A stretch of DNA of 64,000 nucleotides from Chitinophagaceae bacterium (GTDB lineage Bacteria > Bacteroidota > Bacteroidia > Chitinophagales > Chitinophagaceae): contig CANFKC010000027.1 in NCBI GenBank assembly GCA_947447265.1, positions 1 through 64,000 of the forward strand. The letters run 5' to 3'. A program made the position numbers and the translations under genes. Below, piece after piece: positions 56,143-64,000 of this stretch. The notes under the pieces were generated by a model. The model saw nothing but the letters and a program-made list of their open reading frames with translations. It was not told the DNA's origin and searched no databases. Numbering within the stretch: the first letter of the stretch is position 1; each line of letters opens with the position of its first letter.

Positions 56143-57511
56143 GTTTCTGTATGTCTACAAGTTCTACATCAAATAGTAAAATAGCATTGGCCGGCACCAC
56201 TGCACTCGCCTGCCTGCCATAGGCCAGACCCGAAGGTATGAACAGCGTGGCCTTTGTACCTTTTTTGAGTAAGGTAAAAGCTTCGTCCCATGCTGGTATT
56301 ACCTGCCGCTCACCGAGGGTAAAAGTGAATGGTGCCGCTGCTTCAACGTTGCTGTCAAATTTCTTGCCATCCATAAAAGTGCCGGTATACCTTACCAGTA
56401 CTTTTTCGCCTCTCAATGGTTTTCTGCCCTCGCCATCTTTTAAAATAGTGTAGTAGAGGCCTGATGAGGTTTTCTTAGCGCTTATTTTTTTGTCTGCCAG
56501 ATACTTCTGTATTTGCTTATCATCATAACCATCCTGCTCCATCACCTTCACTATTTCAATATCAAATACCAATATTGAATTGGGTGGAATAGTAGGGCTC
56601 CTGTCCTGACTGCCGTAGGCGAGATAAGATGGAATGTAGATTGTTCCCCGACCACCCTTTTTGTATAGTGTTAAGGCTTCGTCCCAACCCTTGATAACAC
56701 CGCCTGCACCTACGTTTACCGCATAGGGTTCCACATGACGAAATTCCGGGTCGGTATTCGAATCAAAAGCACGGCTTTCGCCCAACAGGCGGCCTGTATA
56801 ATTTACACTGGCATACTGCCCTGGCTTTACCAGTTCGCCTTTACCCTTTTTATCAACTGTATAATATATACCCGATTCGGTACGCTTAGCTTCTATGTTG
56901 TGGGCCTGAAAATAAGCCTTCAGATTATTCTCGTCAATTACGCGCTGGCGCGATGTTTTTTCAGACTGGTCTTTCTTGTAATCGGTATCGCTCATTACTG
57001 ATACGAGCACCATATCATATTCCTGCACATCACCTTCCTTCATACCCGGCATTACCTGCTTGCCCTGCTTTAATATACTGTCAACAGGCAGCCTTATCAG
57101 TGCGCTATCACCCGCAACCAATTGCATAAAGCCTTCAATAGGGTCGCCCCTGTAGGTTGGCTCCTGCACCTGGAAGGGTACGGGTTTATTATTATTCATT
57201 TTACGGGAATCGAACATTACGCTATCCTTAATGTGGACGTGTATATGCATTTCAATATGGTCGTTCACCTGCGGGTGGCGGGTGCCGGTACCATGCTGTA
57301 TTATTTTAAATTTCAGCCCGCTTTCCAGCGTAGTAAACCCGACGGTATCCATAACGTAAACCGGCGGAGGAACGGGCACAGGCTTGGGCATTAATGCAGT
57401 ATCCACATCAATAACACCGGAATTACCATTGGTAACCTGCGCATGTAGCGAGATGCAATAACACACTGTAAAAACAAACACCGCAAACGAAATCCGGGCA
57501 AACCTCTTCAT
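56135..57511 (-). CDS. Exported FKBP-type prolyl isomerase with two FKBP domains
   Basis: This 458-residue protein has a signal peptide (1-24), a degenerate N-terminal FKBP-like domain (about 45-175) and two canonical FKBP domains (about 203-317 and 345-455). Each carries the VNYTGRL/VRYTGTF strand, the FDSN turn, a WDEA(L/F)TL segment and the LAYG motif. FKBPs catalyse cis-trans prolyl isomerisation; this one acts in the periplasm or outer leaflet. It is the longest of three tandem paralogues and overlaps the M1 peptidase gene downstream. Confidence 0.9.
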   Translation of the reverse strand: MKRFARISFAVFVFTVCYCISLHAQVTNGNSGVIDVDTALMPKPVPVPPPVYVMDTVGFTTLESGLKFKIIQHGTGTRHPQVNDHIEMHIHVHIKDSVMFDSRKMNNNKPVPFQVQEPTYRGDPIEGFMQLVAGDSALIRLPVDSILKQGKQVMPGMKEGDVQEYDMVLVSVMSDTDYKKDQSEKTSRQRVIDENNLKAYFQAHNIEAKRTESGIYYTVDKKGKGELVKPGQYASVNYTGRLLGESRAFDSNTDPEFRHVEPYAVNVGAGGVIKGWDEALTLYKKGGRGTIYIPSYLAYGSQDRSPTIPPNSILVFDIEIVKVMEQDGYDDKQIQKYLADKKISAKKTSSGLYYTILKDGEGRKPLRGEKVLVRYTGTFMDGKKFDSNVEAAAPFTFTLGERQVIPAWDEAFTLLKKGTKATLFIPSGLAYGRQASAVVPANAILLFDVELVDIQKHD

Positions 57512-57542
57512 AATATCTGTTTAGGGGAATGGGGTCCTATAA

Positions 57543-57584
57543 AAAAGACATCAACAAAATAAGGCTATTTTGTTGATGTCTTTT
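57543..57584 (-). terminator. Long perfect hairpin terminator between FKBP genes
   Basis: Perfect 19-bp arms around a 4-nt loop (57562-57565), with T-runs after the stem on the minus strand. It stops the transcript of the 57600-58622 gene and separates it from the FKBP gene at 57511. Confidence 0.88.
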
Positions 57585-57599
57585 AAAATTCTTAGTTAA

Positions 57600-58622
57600 T
57601 TACTTTTCAGTTACAATATCCACAACTTCCACGTCAAATATCAGCACAGAGTTAGGACCTATTTTAGGACCTGCACCGCGCGCGCCATATGCAAGTGGAG
57701 AAATGATATACAGTGTAGCCTTAGTACCTTTATTGAACAACGCAATACCTTCATCCCAACCTGCGATAACCTGGTGGCCACCTACAGGGAATTTGAATGG
57801 TTCTTTGTGGTTAAATGAAGGATCAACGTTAGAATCGAAAGGTGTACCATCAAGCAACTTACCGGTGTAGTTCATAGAAACCGTCATACCGTTGGTTACC
57901 TTAGGTCCTTTACCTTCTTCGTTGATCTTGTAGTACAAGCCTGACGCTGTTTTAGTAGCCTTGATGTTATTCTTCTTGAAATAATCCTGAAGAATTTTGT
58001 CATCAGTTTCTACTTGTTTCAGCGCATTAGCCTGCGCTTCTTTTGCAGCAGCTTCCTGTGCAGCTTTAGCCTTCTCTGCTTCTTTTTCCATATCCTCTTT
58101 CGATTTTACAGAAACAACTGACAGATAGATAGAAACACGGTTACCACTCTTTAACCATGGTGGCAACTGACTGCGCTGCTCAGCCGGAACTGTAGAAAGA
58201 ATTGTATCGCAGGAAATAGACATCAGTACGCTATCGCCAGCAGAAAGCATCGGGAAAACTGACTGGAACTGAGCAGTCTGGTCAACCGCTTGTACCGGTG
58301 CGGTAACAGGCTTTCCGCCGTTCTGCGTTCTTGAATCGCCCAATACCAGTGTATCACACTTGGCAATCAGGTTAAATTCAAGACCACCACCAATTTCAGC
58401 GTTCTTGCCGGGTACATCCCTTACTATTTTGTAAGATACACCCTTAATCATCTTAAAAGTACCATCAACTTTAATTCCGCCACCCGTAGCTTTTTTAGCT
58501 GTAGCAGGCTTTGCAGCTGCTGGCTTTACGGCTGGTTTCTTTTTAGCCTGGGCAGAAACGGATTGCGACTGGAGCACCAGGCTTCCGGCAACAACTAATG
58601 GTATTATGGCAAACCTTTTCAT
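57600..58622 (-). CDS. Exported FKBP-type prolyl isomerase
   Basis: This 340-residue protein has a signal peptide (to about residue 24), an Ala/Lys/Pro-rich linker (26-46), a degenerate N-terminal FKBP-like domain (about 52-175), a charged Ala/Glu helix (175-205) and a canonical FKBP domain (about 215-338; MNYTGKL, FDSN, GWDEGIALF, LAYG). It is a close paralogue of the next gene (58682) with the same order of domains, and is 59 bp from it. Confidence 0.92.
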   Translation of the reverse strand: MKRFAIIPLVVAGSLVLQSQSVSAQAKKKPAVKPAAAKPATAKKATGGGIKVDGTFKMIKGVSYKIVRDVPGKNAEIGGGLEFNLIAKCDTLVLGDSRTQNGGKPVTAPVQAVDQTAQFQSVFPMLSAGDSVLMSISCDTILSTVPAEQRSQLPPWLKSGNRVSIYLSVVSVKSKEDMEKEAEKAKAAQEAAAKEAQANALKQVETDDKILQDYFKKNNIKATKTASGLYYKINEEGKGPKVTNGMTVSMNYTGKLLDGTPFDSNVDPSFNHKEPFKFPVGGHQVIAGWDEGIALFNKGTKATLYIISPLAYGARGAGPKIGPNSVLIFDVEVVDIVTEK

Positions 58623-58681
58623 TTACTGTCTGTTTATAAGGTATAATTGAAAATATAGAGTTAACATTCGGTCGCTATCGA

Positions 58682-59629
58682 CTAGTGCTGCGGAGCAGGT
58701 ACCGGTGTTGGCTGACCAGCTGGTGATGGAGCGGCAGCAGCTGCAACGTCAACAACTTCAACATCAAACATCAAAGTAGAGTTCGCAGGCAAAAGCGGAC
58801 CCATTGCACGATCGCCATAAGCTAATGGAGATACAACGAATAAGGTAGCTTTTGAACCTTTCTTCAACAACATAACGCCTTCGTCCCAACCTGGAATAAC
58901 CTGGTGTGCACCTACAGGGAATTTGAACAATTCTTTGTGTTTGAATGCGCTATCCAGGTTAGAATCAAATGTTGTGCCATTTAATAATTTACCGGTGTAG
59001 TTCATTGAAACCATCTGGCCAGCAGCTATGTTAGCGCCTGTACCTTCTTTGCTAATAATGTAGTAAAGGCCAGAAGCCGTTTTGGTTGGCTTCAGGTTGT
59101 TCTTTGTGAAGTAATCCTGTAAAGCCTTATCTTCTTCAGCAGCTTGTTTAGAAGAAGCAGCTTTAGCGTCAGCTTCAGCTTGTTCTTTAGATTTAACTGA
59201 TACCATAGAGATAGTAACGGTAACTTTGTTACCAGCTTTCAACCATGGTGGTAATTGTGATTGGTTAGGGTTAGTTTTCTTAATTACAGCAAGCATAGTA
59301 TCGCAAGAAATGGTTACTACCGCGCTGTCACCAGCTGAAAGGAATGGGAATACTGACTGGAACTGAGCTACATCGGTAGTTTCCTGCACCTGCATAGGTA
59401 CTGGTTTGCCGTTGTTATCTCTTCTTGAATCACCAAGGGTAAGTGTATCACACTTAGCCAAAATGTGGAATTCGATCATGTCGCCCACTTTTGCGTTAGG
59501 GCCTGGTACATCTTTCAGTATTTTGTACTCGATACCTTTAACTTTCTTTACTTCTGCTTCATGTTTACAGCTTGTATTTCCTAGGATGGCTGCACTCAGC
59601 ATTGCGATTGGTAAAATTCTTTTGATCAT
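58682..59629 (-). CDS. FKBP-type prolyl isomerase lipoprotein
   Basis: This 315-residue protein has a lipoprotein signal (MIKRILPIAMLSAAILGNTSC), a degenerate N-terminal FKBP-like domain (about 30-150), a charged helix and a canonical FKBP domain (about 185-297; MNYTGKL, FDSN, GWDEGVMLL, LAYG), ending in a Pro/Ala-rich tail. FKBP lipoproteins such as GldI are required for gliding in Flavobacterium; a relation is possible, but this protein is longer. It begins 9 bp after the nrnA stop, so the two form an operon. Confidence 0.92.
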   Translation of the reverse strand: MIKRILPIAMLSAAILGNTSCKHEAEVKKVKGIEYKILKDVPGPNAKVGDMIEFHILAKCDTLTLGDSRRDNNGKPVPMQVQETTDVAQFQSVFPFLSAGDSAVVTISCDTMLAVIKKTNPNQSQLPPWLKAGNKVTVTISMVSVKSKEQAEADAKAASSKQAAEEDKALQDYFTKNNLKPTKTASGLYYIISKEGTGANIAAGQMVSMNYTGKLLNGTTFDSNLDSAFKHKELFKFPVGAHQVIPGWDEGVMLLKKGSKATLFVVSPLAYGDRAMGPLLPANSTLMFDVEVVDVAAAAAPSPAGQPTPVPAPQH

Positions 59630-59638
59630 GTTTATTTT

Positions 59639-60637
59639 TTATTGGGGGTGAATATCCGACAAAATTTTCTTAAAATATGCAATTGTTTCCTTAAAACTTG
59701 TTTTTGTACGTCCGCCAGAGGCATTAAAGTGACCTCCACCGTCAAAATACTGGCGCGCGAAGGAGCTTACATCAAAGCTTCCCTTACTGCGAAAAGACAT
59801 CTTCACCTCATCATTACGCTCGGTAATTAATGTGGCAAATTTTATATTGGCAATGCTCAACGGGTAATTTACCAGCCCTTCACTATCGCCACTCTGCACA
59901 CCATAAGTACCCATATCTTTCTTAGAAAGGCATATCAATGCAGCATGATAGTTATGGAATACTTCCATTTTTTCGAGCAGCACATAACCCAGGAAACGCA
60001 TCCTGCCCTCGCTCCATGAATCATAAATGTTTTCATGAATCTTGGTATGATCAAGGCCGTGTTGTAAAAGGTTACTAATCATTAAATGCACACTGGCACT
60101 CGTAACCGGGAAGCGGAAAGAGCCGGTATCGGTCATAACACCTGTATACAGGCATTCGGCAATATCGGTATCTATTAATGCATTATCGTTAAACAGATTA
60201 ATAAAGTCAAACACCATTTCGCAGGTGCTGCTTTTTTCAGGTATGCTCATGCCATAGTCCCAATATGGTTTTGGGAACAGATGGTGGTCAATGAGTATTT
60301 TCGGTTGGGTCGCTTCCGCAAGCGCAGTTTCAAGATGTTTGGTACGGCTGTAATCGTTAAAATCGAGGCAGAATATCAATTCCGCATCTTTAAGTGCAGC
60401 CAGCGATTCCTTCGGCTTCGCTTCGTAATTCAGCATCTCTTTCACGCCGGGTATCCATTCCAGAAACTCCGGTATTTCGCCCGGAGAAACCGGCGTTACC
60501 TTGTGCCCCTTCTTAACCAGGTAGTGGTACAAACCCAGCATACTACCAATCGCATCGCCATCAGGCTTATGATGCGTGGTAATGAAAATCCTCCTCGGGG
60601 TTTGCAATAAAGGGAAAGCGTCTTGAATGGAGCGCAT
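59639..60637 (-). CDS. nrnA: DHH-family phosphoesterase, NrnA-like (nanoRNase / pAp phosphatase)
   Basis: This 332-residue protein has the DHH motifs: HHKPDGDAIGS near the N-terminus, CLDFND, IDHHLFP and VMTDTGSFRF, and a DHHA1 domain with GGGHFNASGG near the end. NrnA-type enzymes degrade short oligoribonucleotides and 3'-phosphoadenosine 5'-phosphate. It leads the operon with the FKBP lipoprotein gene. A minus-strand TACCTTTG box (60706-60713) lies about 70 bp upstream. Confidence 0.9.
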   Translation of the reverse strand: MRSIQDAFPLLQTPRRIFITTHHKPDGDAIGSMLGLYHYLVKKGHKVTPVSPGEIPEFLEWIPGVKEMLNYEAKPKESLAALKDAELIFCLDFNDYSRTKHLETALAEATQPKILIDHHLFPKPYWDYGMSIPEKSSTCEMVFDFINLFNDNALIDTDIAECLYTGVMTDTGSFRFPVTSASVHLMISNLLQHGLDHTKIHENIYDSWSEGRMRFLGYVLLEKMEVFHNYHAALICLSKKDMGTYGVQSGDSEGLVNYPLSIANIKFATLITERNDEVKMSFRSKGSFDVSSFARQYFDGGGHFNASGGRTKTSFKETIAYFKKILSDIHPQ

Positions 60638-60996
60638 TATAAAAGTAAAAATGTAAAAAATAAAACCTCAAAACACCTTTTTACAGGCTCTTTTGAAAAA
60701 GAGTGCAAAGGTATAGAAAAAACGCAATAGAAGGGATAGGAGTAAAAGTTAAAATGTGAAGTGCGTTTAAATGAGGTAAAATATACCTCACCGACGCCAC
60801 ATAAGCGGAATGGTCAATTTAATTAATTCAATAGTTTTCGTTATTACCGATTGCCTCTGTGCCTTCGGCGTTGATCTTTTGATTTTTGTCTCCCCGTTTT
60901 CCTCGCCGACTATTCCTATAAACCTATAGAGCGATGTTGCCACTGAGGGATTCTAAAAGTGGTGCGTCTATACGCCCTTTTCATTTTTATTTTTAC
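60638..60996. other. Gene-free stretch between NRPS and nrnA genes
   Basis: No gene is seen in 359 bp. It holds the -7-like box for nrnA (60706-60713, minus strand) and, near 60848-60875, a weak remnant of the GCAAAG repeat in inverse orientation. No terminator for the NRPS gene was recognised. Confidence 0.6.
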
Positions 60997-63900
60997 TTAC
61001 ACCGATCTTACCGGGCTTCCACCCCAATTGGTATTCGGTTGCAGGTTTTCACCTTTCATTACCAACGACAGTGGGTCAATGCCAACATTATCGCCTATCT
61101 CGCTATCGTACAGAATAATGGTACGGGTACCGATATTACAGCGCTTGCCTATTTTAATAGGGCCTACCTTCATAACCCTGTCTTCAAAAAGGTGGGTCTG
61201 CGGGCCGCAATCTTCGTTCATAGCAGTATCGTCGCCTATTTCTACCATGTCATATTCGGTTACATCGGTGGTGTTCATCCATACCCGCTTACCGGTTTTT
61301 ATGCCGAGCAACCTGAGCAAAATAGGTAACCATGGTGTACCGCGCATATAGTCAAGCACGAAGGGAACTGAAAGGGCTTCGTAGGTTGAAGTAATAGCCT
61401 CGCTGAACCACACTTTAGAGGTCCACATCGGCTTTTGCTCCGGCTTGTATTTTTGTACCAGCAACCATTTAAGCAGCACCGTTACCGCAAAAGCAGGAAG
61501 GCCCATGTAATAGAGGTAGTATATAGGTAGTGTGTAGGCTATTTTAAACCAGTTCATTTCCACCAGCAGATCGTGCGAGTAGGCGATGAACAGCGTACTG
61601 CAAATAATGATGACTGTTTCCGGCAGAATGATGCGGATGAACTCCACCACGCTGCGTCCTAATATGCGCGAAGGTGACGGCTTAAACGTTTGCTCAGCCG
61701 GGAAGGTGCGGCTTTCCTGCCTGCGTGGCAATGAAATAGCCGGGGAACCGAACCAGTCGCCACCACCCTTTTTAGCGGCTAGCTGTTCGTCGTCTGGCGG
61801 TGTAGAAAGTACGCCAATCAGCATCCTGCCCGGTAACTTATAACCTTGTGGTATAAGGGCGCTGTTACCTACAAAACTATTATTGCCAATGGTTGTTTTA
61901 TCGAGTATCAGTTGCTGACCGCGCACATCAGCTTCGCCCAAGGTAACGGCATCTGCAACGAATGCGTTCTTGCCTATTTCCAGCAAAGGATGCGTTACAC
62001 TGCTTGCGGTTGATATTTCGGTATTCTTGCCCACTTTAGCGCCCAGTGCCCTGAACCACAACGAAACGAAAACCGTGGCATAGATGGGGTGCATAACTAT
62101 AAGCGAAAGGCTTATTAACTGATCGGCAAACCACTTACGCAGATAGAAGCCGCTGTATATCGGGTATTTACCCGGCTTAATGCCCCGTTGCAAAATGCGC
62201 GTCAGCACTAATATTACCAATGCGAAGATGATGATGTAGCTGAGTGCCAGCGATGGGGTAACTATAAGGTAGCTAAAGTCATAGTCTGCTGTGGAGTTAT
62301 CGAGGTCGTTAAGTATTATTACAGTCGGCAACAACGGCAGCAGCACCACAAACGGGAATAATAGTAACAGGAAGGAGAATATACCCGTATAAGCAAACCG
62401 CCTGGCCTTTGAAACATATATTGGCTGCGGCAATTCTGAAATTGGCTTGGTTTCTTTCAGCGCGGCCGGGCTACCCTGCCATATCTCGCCACCCTTTATT
62501 GTTTTGCCATCTTGTAAATAACTGAGGTCCATTAATTCGCCCCACGCTTCAATAGTAGCGCCCCCGCTTACAATAGCACTACTGCCTATGTAGGCATGGT
62601 CGCCCAGGTGTATCTTGCGCAGTTTCAACAGCCCATCTTCAACAAATGCATTATTCAGCACTGCCTGAGAGCTGATGCTGACGTCGCTGCCTATAGTAAC
62701 CAGGTCTTCAGCGCCAATGGTTAATGCCGCAAGTTGGGCATCGTTGGCTACTTTAACGCCCATCCTTTTCAGGTAGGCATTATATAAAGGTGTGCCGTTC
62801 AAAAACTCAGAAGGCAACAAGCGCTGGAATGTTTTAACAAACCACCACCGGAAATAGTACGTACCCCAAAGCGGGTAATCGCCTTCTTTCATTTTACCTA
62901 TCACCAGCCACTTTACAATAAGACTGAGCGTTGCAAATAGCGGTGGTATAAAAAAGTACAAACCTAGCGCCATACCTATACCCAGGCCAATGTTCTTCGT
63001 TTCTTCCTTTACATAATAATAACCCAGGTAAGGGAAGAATATCTGCACCGCAAACAAACCGTAAATAAGCAATAGGGAAAGCGTCTGTGCCGCCCAGCAG
63101 GCATAAAAACGGCCTTTGGGTATTTCGTTAAATACTTTCTTGGCTTTATTATCGGGCGCTGGTTTGGTTTCCCAATATTGTACCAACGCACTTAGCGGCC
63201 TGTTCAGGTAAATATCTTTCAATGATGCCTGTGGAATATTGGCATCTTTACGCAAGCGCGAAACAAACGAAGCCGCAAGCAGGGAATGCCCGCCCAGGTC
63301 AGTAAAAAAGTCGTTGGAGAGCTCTATTACCCGGTTCGGGAAATTTTTGCGTAAAGCGGCTATTACCCGGTCGCCAATCGGCGCATCAATATCAATAATG
63401 TCATCCGTAGCTGATACTGAATTTTCCATCAGCATGGCAGGCACAGGCAGAGCCTTTTTATTTATTTTACCGCTCGGCAGACGCGGCATTTCCGAGAGCA
63501 CTACAATAACACTCGGCACCATATAAGTGGGCAATACTTTTGCAAGCGCCTCCCTTATGTGTTGCTGGTTCATATTTACAGGGTCATCGCAAACAACGTA
63601 GCCTGCAAGATGGTCTTGCCCGTTAATATCTTTCTTTACAGCTACGGCGGCCGCAGTAACATCAGCCAGCGCACTTAGTTGCATTTCTATTTCGCCCAGC
63701 TCAATGCGGTAGCCTCTCAGCTTTACCTGGTCATCGAGCCTTCCCTGAAAATCGATACTTCCATCGGCATTTATAATTGCGGCATCGCCGGTACGGTAAA
63801 CCGTATCTCCCGGTAATATAGATAGTGAGCCAGACTTGGCAACAAACTTTTCCTGGGTAAGGTCTGGCCGGTTTACATAACCATGCGATACACCCGGACC

Positions 63901-64000
63901 AGTTACAACCAGCTCTCCCCTGTCGCCAATTTGCAACAGGTTAAGCTGCTCATCCACAACCGCAAGGTTGTAGTTCGGCAGGGGTTGACCAATGGTGATG
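60997..64000 (-). CDS. Pls/PosA-type single-module NRPS, C-terminal two thirds (5' end outside window)
   Basis: The frame is open past the right edge (ITIGQPLPNYN precedes the first in-window GTG). Visible parts in order: the end of an adenylation domain (GDRGELVVTG, YRTGD, GRLDDQVKLRGYRIELGEIE, PSGKINKKALP), a carrier domain with the pantetheine Ser in DLGGHSLL, then six membrane segments alternating with three soluble domains with left-handed hexapeptide-type repeats (for example GDHAYIGSSAIVSGGATI, GNNSFVGNSALIPQG and GKRCNIGTRTIILYD). This A-T-(six TM, three tandem domain) layout is that of epsilon-poly-lysine synthetase Pls and relatives, which make isopeptide homopolymers. The substrate cannot be inferred because the adenylation core is missing. 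Confidence 0.88.
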   Translation of the reverse strand, partial: ITIGQPLPNYNLAVVDEQLNLLQIGDRGELVVTGPGVSHGYVNRPDLTQEKFVAKSGSLSILPGDTVYRTGDAAIINADGSIDFQGRLDDQVKLRGYRIELGEIEMQLSALADVTAAAVAVKKDINGQDHLAGYVVCDDPVNMNQQHIREALAKVLPTYMVPSVIVVLSEMPRLPSGKINKKALPVPAMLMENSVSATDDIIDIDAPIGDRVIAALRKNFPNRVIELSNDFFTDLGGHSLLAASFVSRLRKDANIPQASLKDIYLNRPLSALVQYWETKPAPDNKAKKVFNEIPKGRFYACWAAQTLSLLLIYGLFAVQIFFPYLGYYYVKEETKNIGLGIGMALGLYFFIPPLFATLSLIVKWLVIGKMKEGDYPLWGTYYFRWWFVKTFQRLLPSEFLNGTPLYNAYLKRMGVKVANDAQLAALTIGAEDLVTIGSDVSISSQAVLNNAFVEDGLLKLRKIHLGDHAYIGSSAIVSGGATIEAWGELMDLSYLQDGKTIKGGEIWQGSPAALKETKPISELPQPIYVSKARRFAYTGIFSFLLLLFPFVVLLPLLPTVIILNDLDNSTADYDFSYLIVTPSLALSYIIIFALVILVLTRILQRGIKPGKYPIYSGFYLRKWFADQLISLSLIVMHPIYATVFVSLWFRALGAKVGKNTEISTASSVTHPLLEIGKNAFVADAVTLGEADVRGQQLILDKTTIGNNSFVGNSALIPQGYKLPGRMLIGVLSTPPDDEQLAAKKGGGDWFGSPAISLPRRQESRTFPAEQTFKPSPSRILGRSVVEFIRIILPETVIIICSTLFIAYSHDLLVEMNWFKIAYTLPIYYLYYMGLPAFAVTVLLKWLLVQKYKPEQKPMWTSKVWFSEAITSTYEALSVPFVLDYMRGTPWLPILLRLLGIKTGKRVWMNTTDVTEYDMVEIGDDTAMNEDCGPQTHLFEDRVMKVGPIKIGKRCNIGTRTIILYDSEIGDNVGIDPLSLVMKGENLQPNTNWGGSPVRSV

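Overview
The window is a Bacteroidota chromosome segment, most like Chitinophagaceae. Evidence: type IX secretion (T9SS) sorting domains of types A and B, a GldA-like ABC ATPase, a DUF5723-type outer-membrane protein, A/T-rich start regions without Shine-Dalgarno motifs, and several promoters with the Bacteroidota -33 TTTG / -7 TAnnTTTG pattern. All calls come from reading the sequence; no database search was run.

Region 1 (1-14.9 kb) is accessory DNA in three pieces that do not fit one ancestral order. (a) The broken N-terminal part of an MFS transporter ends near 145. (b) A leftward phage-like block (about 148-9745) encodes a methyltransferase/strawberry-notch helicase, a virion-like protein, several small membrane proteins, an L,D-transpeptidase-like protein, an amidase-fold protein that has lost two zinc ligands, a peptidoglycan-binding protein, and membrane proteins with annexin-like repeats. 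(c) A rightward block (9.75-14.9 kb) holds a 5'-truncated SNF2 helicase/Mrr nuclease fusion, an XRE-ImmA-like regulator with a degenerate protease site, two small genes and a large serine recombinase. The recombinase frame runs into the terminator and antisense strand of a tRNA-Ser/tRNA-Pro operon, which marks the start of ordinary chromosome.

Region 2 (15-25.9 kb) is housekeeping and envelope: dnaA with a 1.1-kb upstream gap, a 2-oxoacid dehydrogenase E2, gldA, a lipoprotein plus a DUF5723-type protein, an agmatinase-family enzyme, a GNAT enzyme and a membrane fatty-acid hydroxylase. A TetR-FabF operon (26.0-27.8 kb) is divergent from the hydroxylase across a compact control region, suggesting a small lipid-tailoring unit.

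Region 3 (27.9-50 kb) is a mix: HD hydrolase and YitT, a metallo-beta-lactamase-fold enzyme, secreted T9SS proteins, an AlkZ-like winged-helix protein, an MsrB-MsrA fusion, a HipA-like kinase overlapping a DUF3037 gene, a two-component system next to twin T9SS paralogues, a YoeB-type toxin pair, MiaE, TerC, and cytochrome c maturation genes ccmE-ccmF.

Region 4 (50-64 kb) is envelope biology: a type B sorting-domain lipoprotein, two GT-C-like membrane proteins, an M1 aminopeptidase, three tandem exported FKBP isomerases, an NrnA-type DHH phosphoesterase, and at the right edge the C-terminal two thirds of a Pls/PosA-type single-module NRPS (carrier domain, six membrane segments, three hexapeptide-repeat domains).

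The intergenic spaces carry at least four repeat families. The most striking is a hairpin family whose stems differ by compensatory base changes between copies. No CRISPR array or rRNA was seen.
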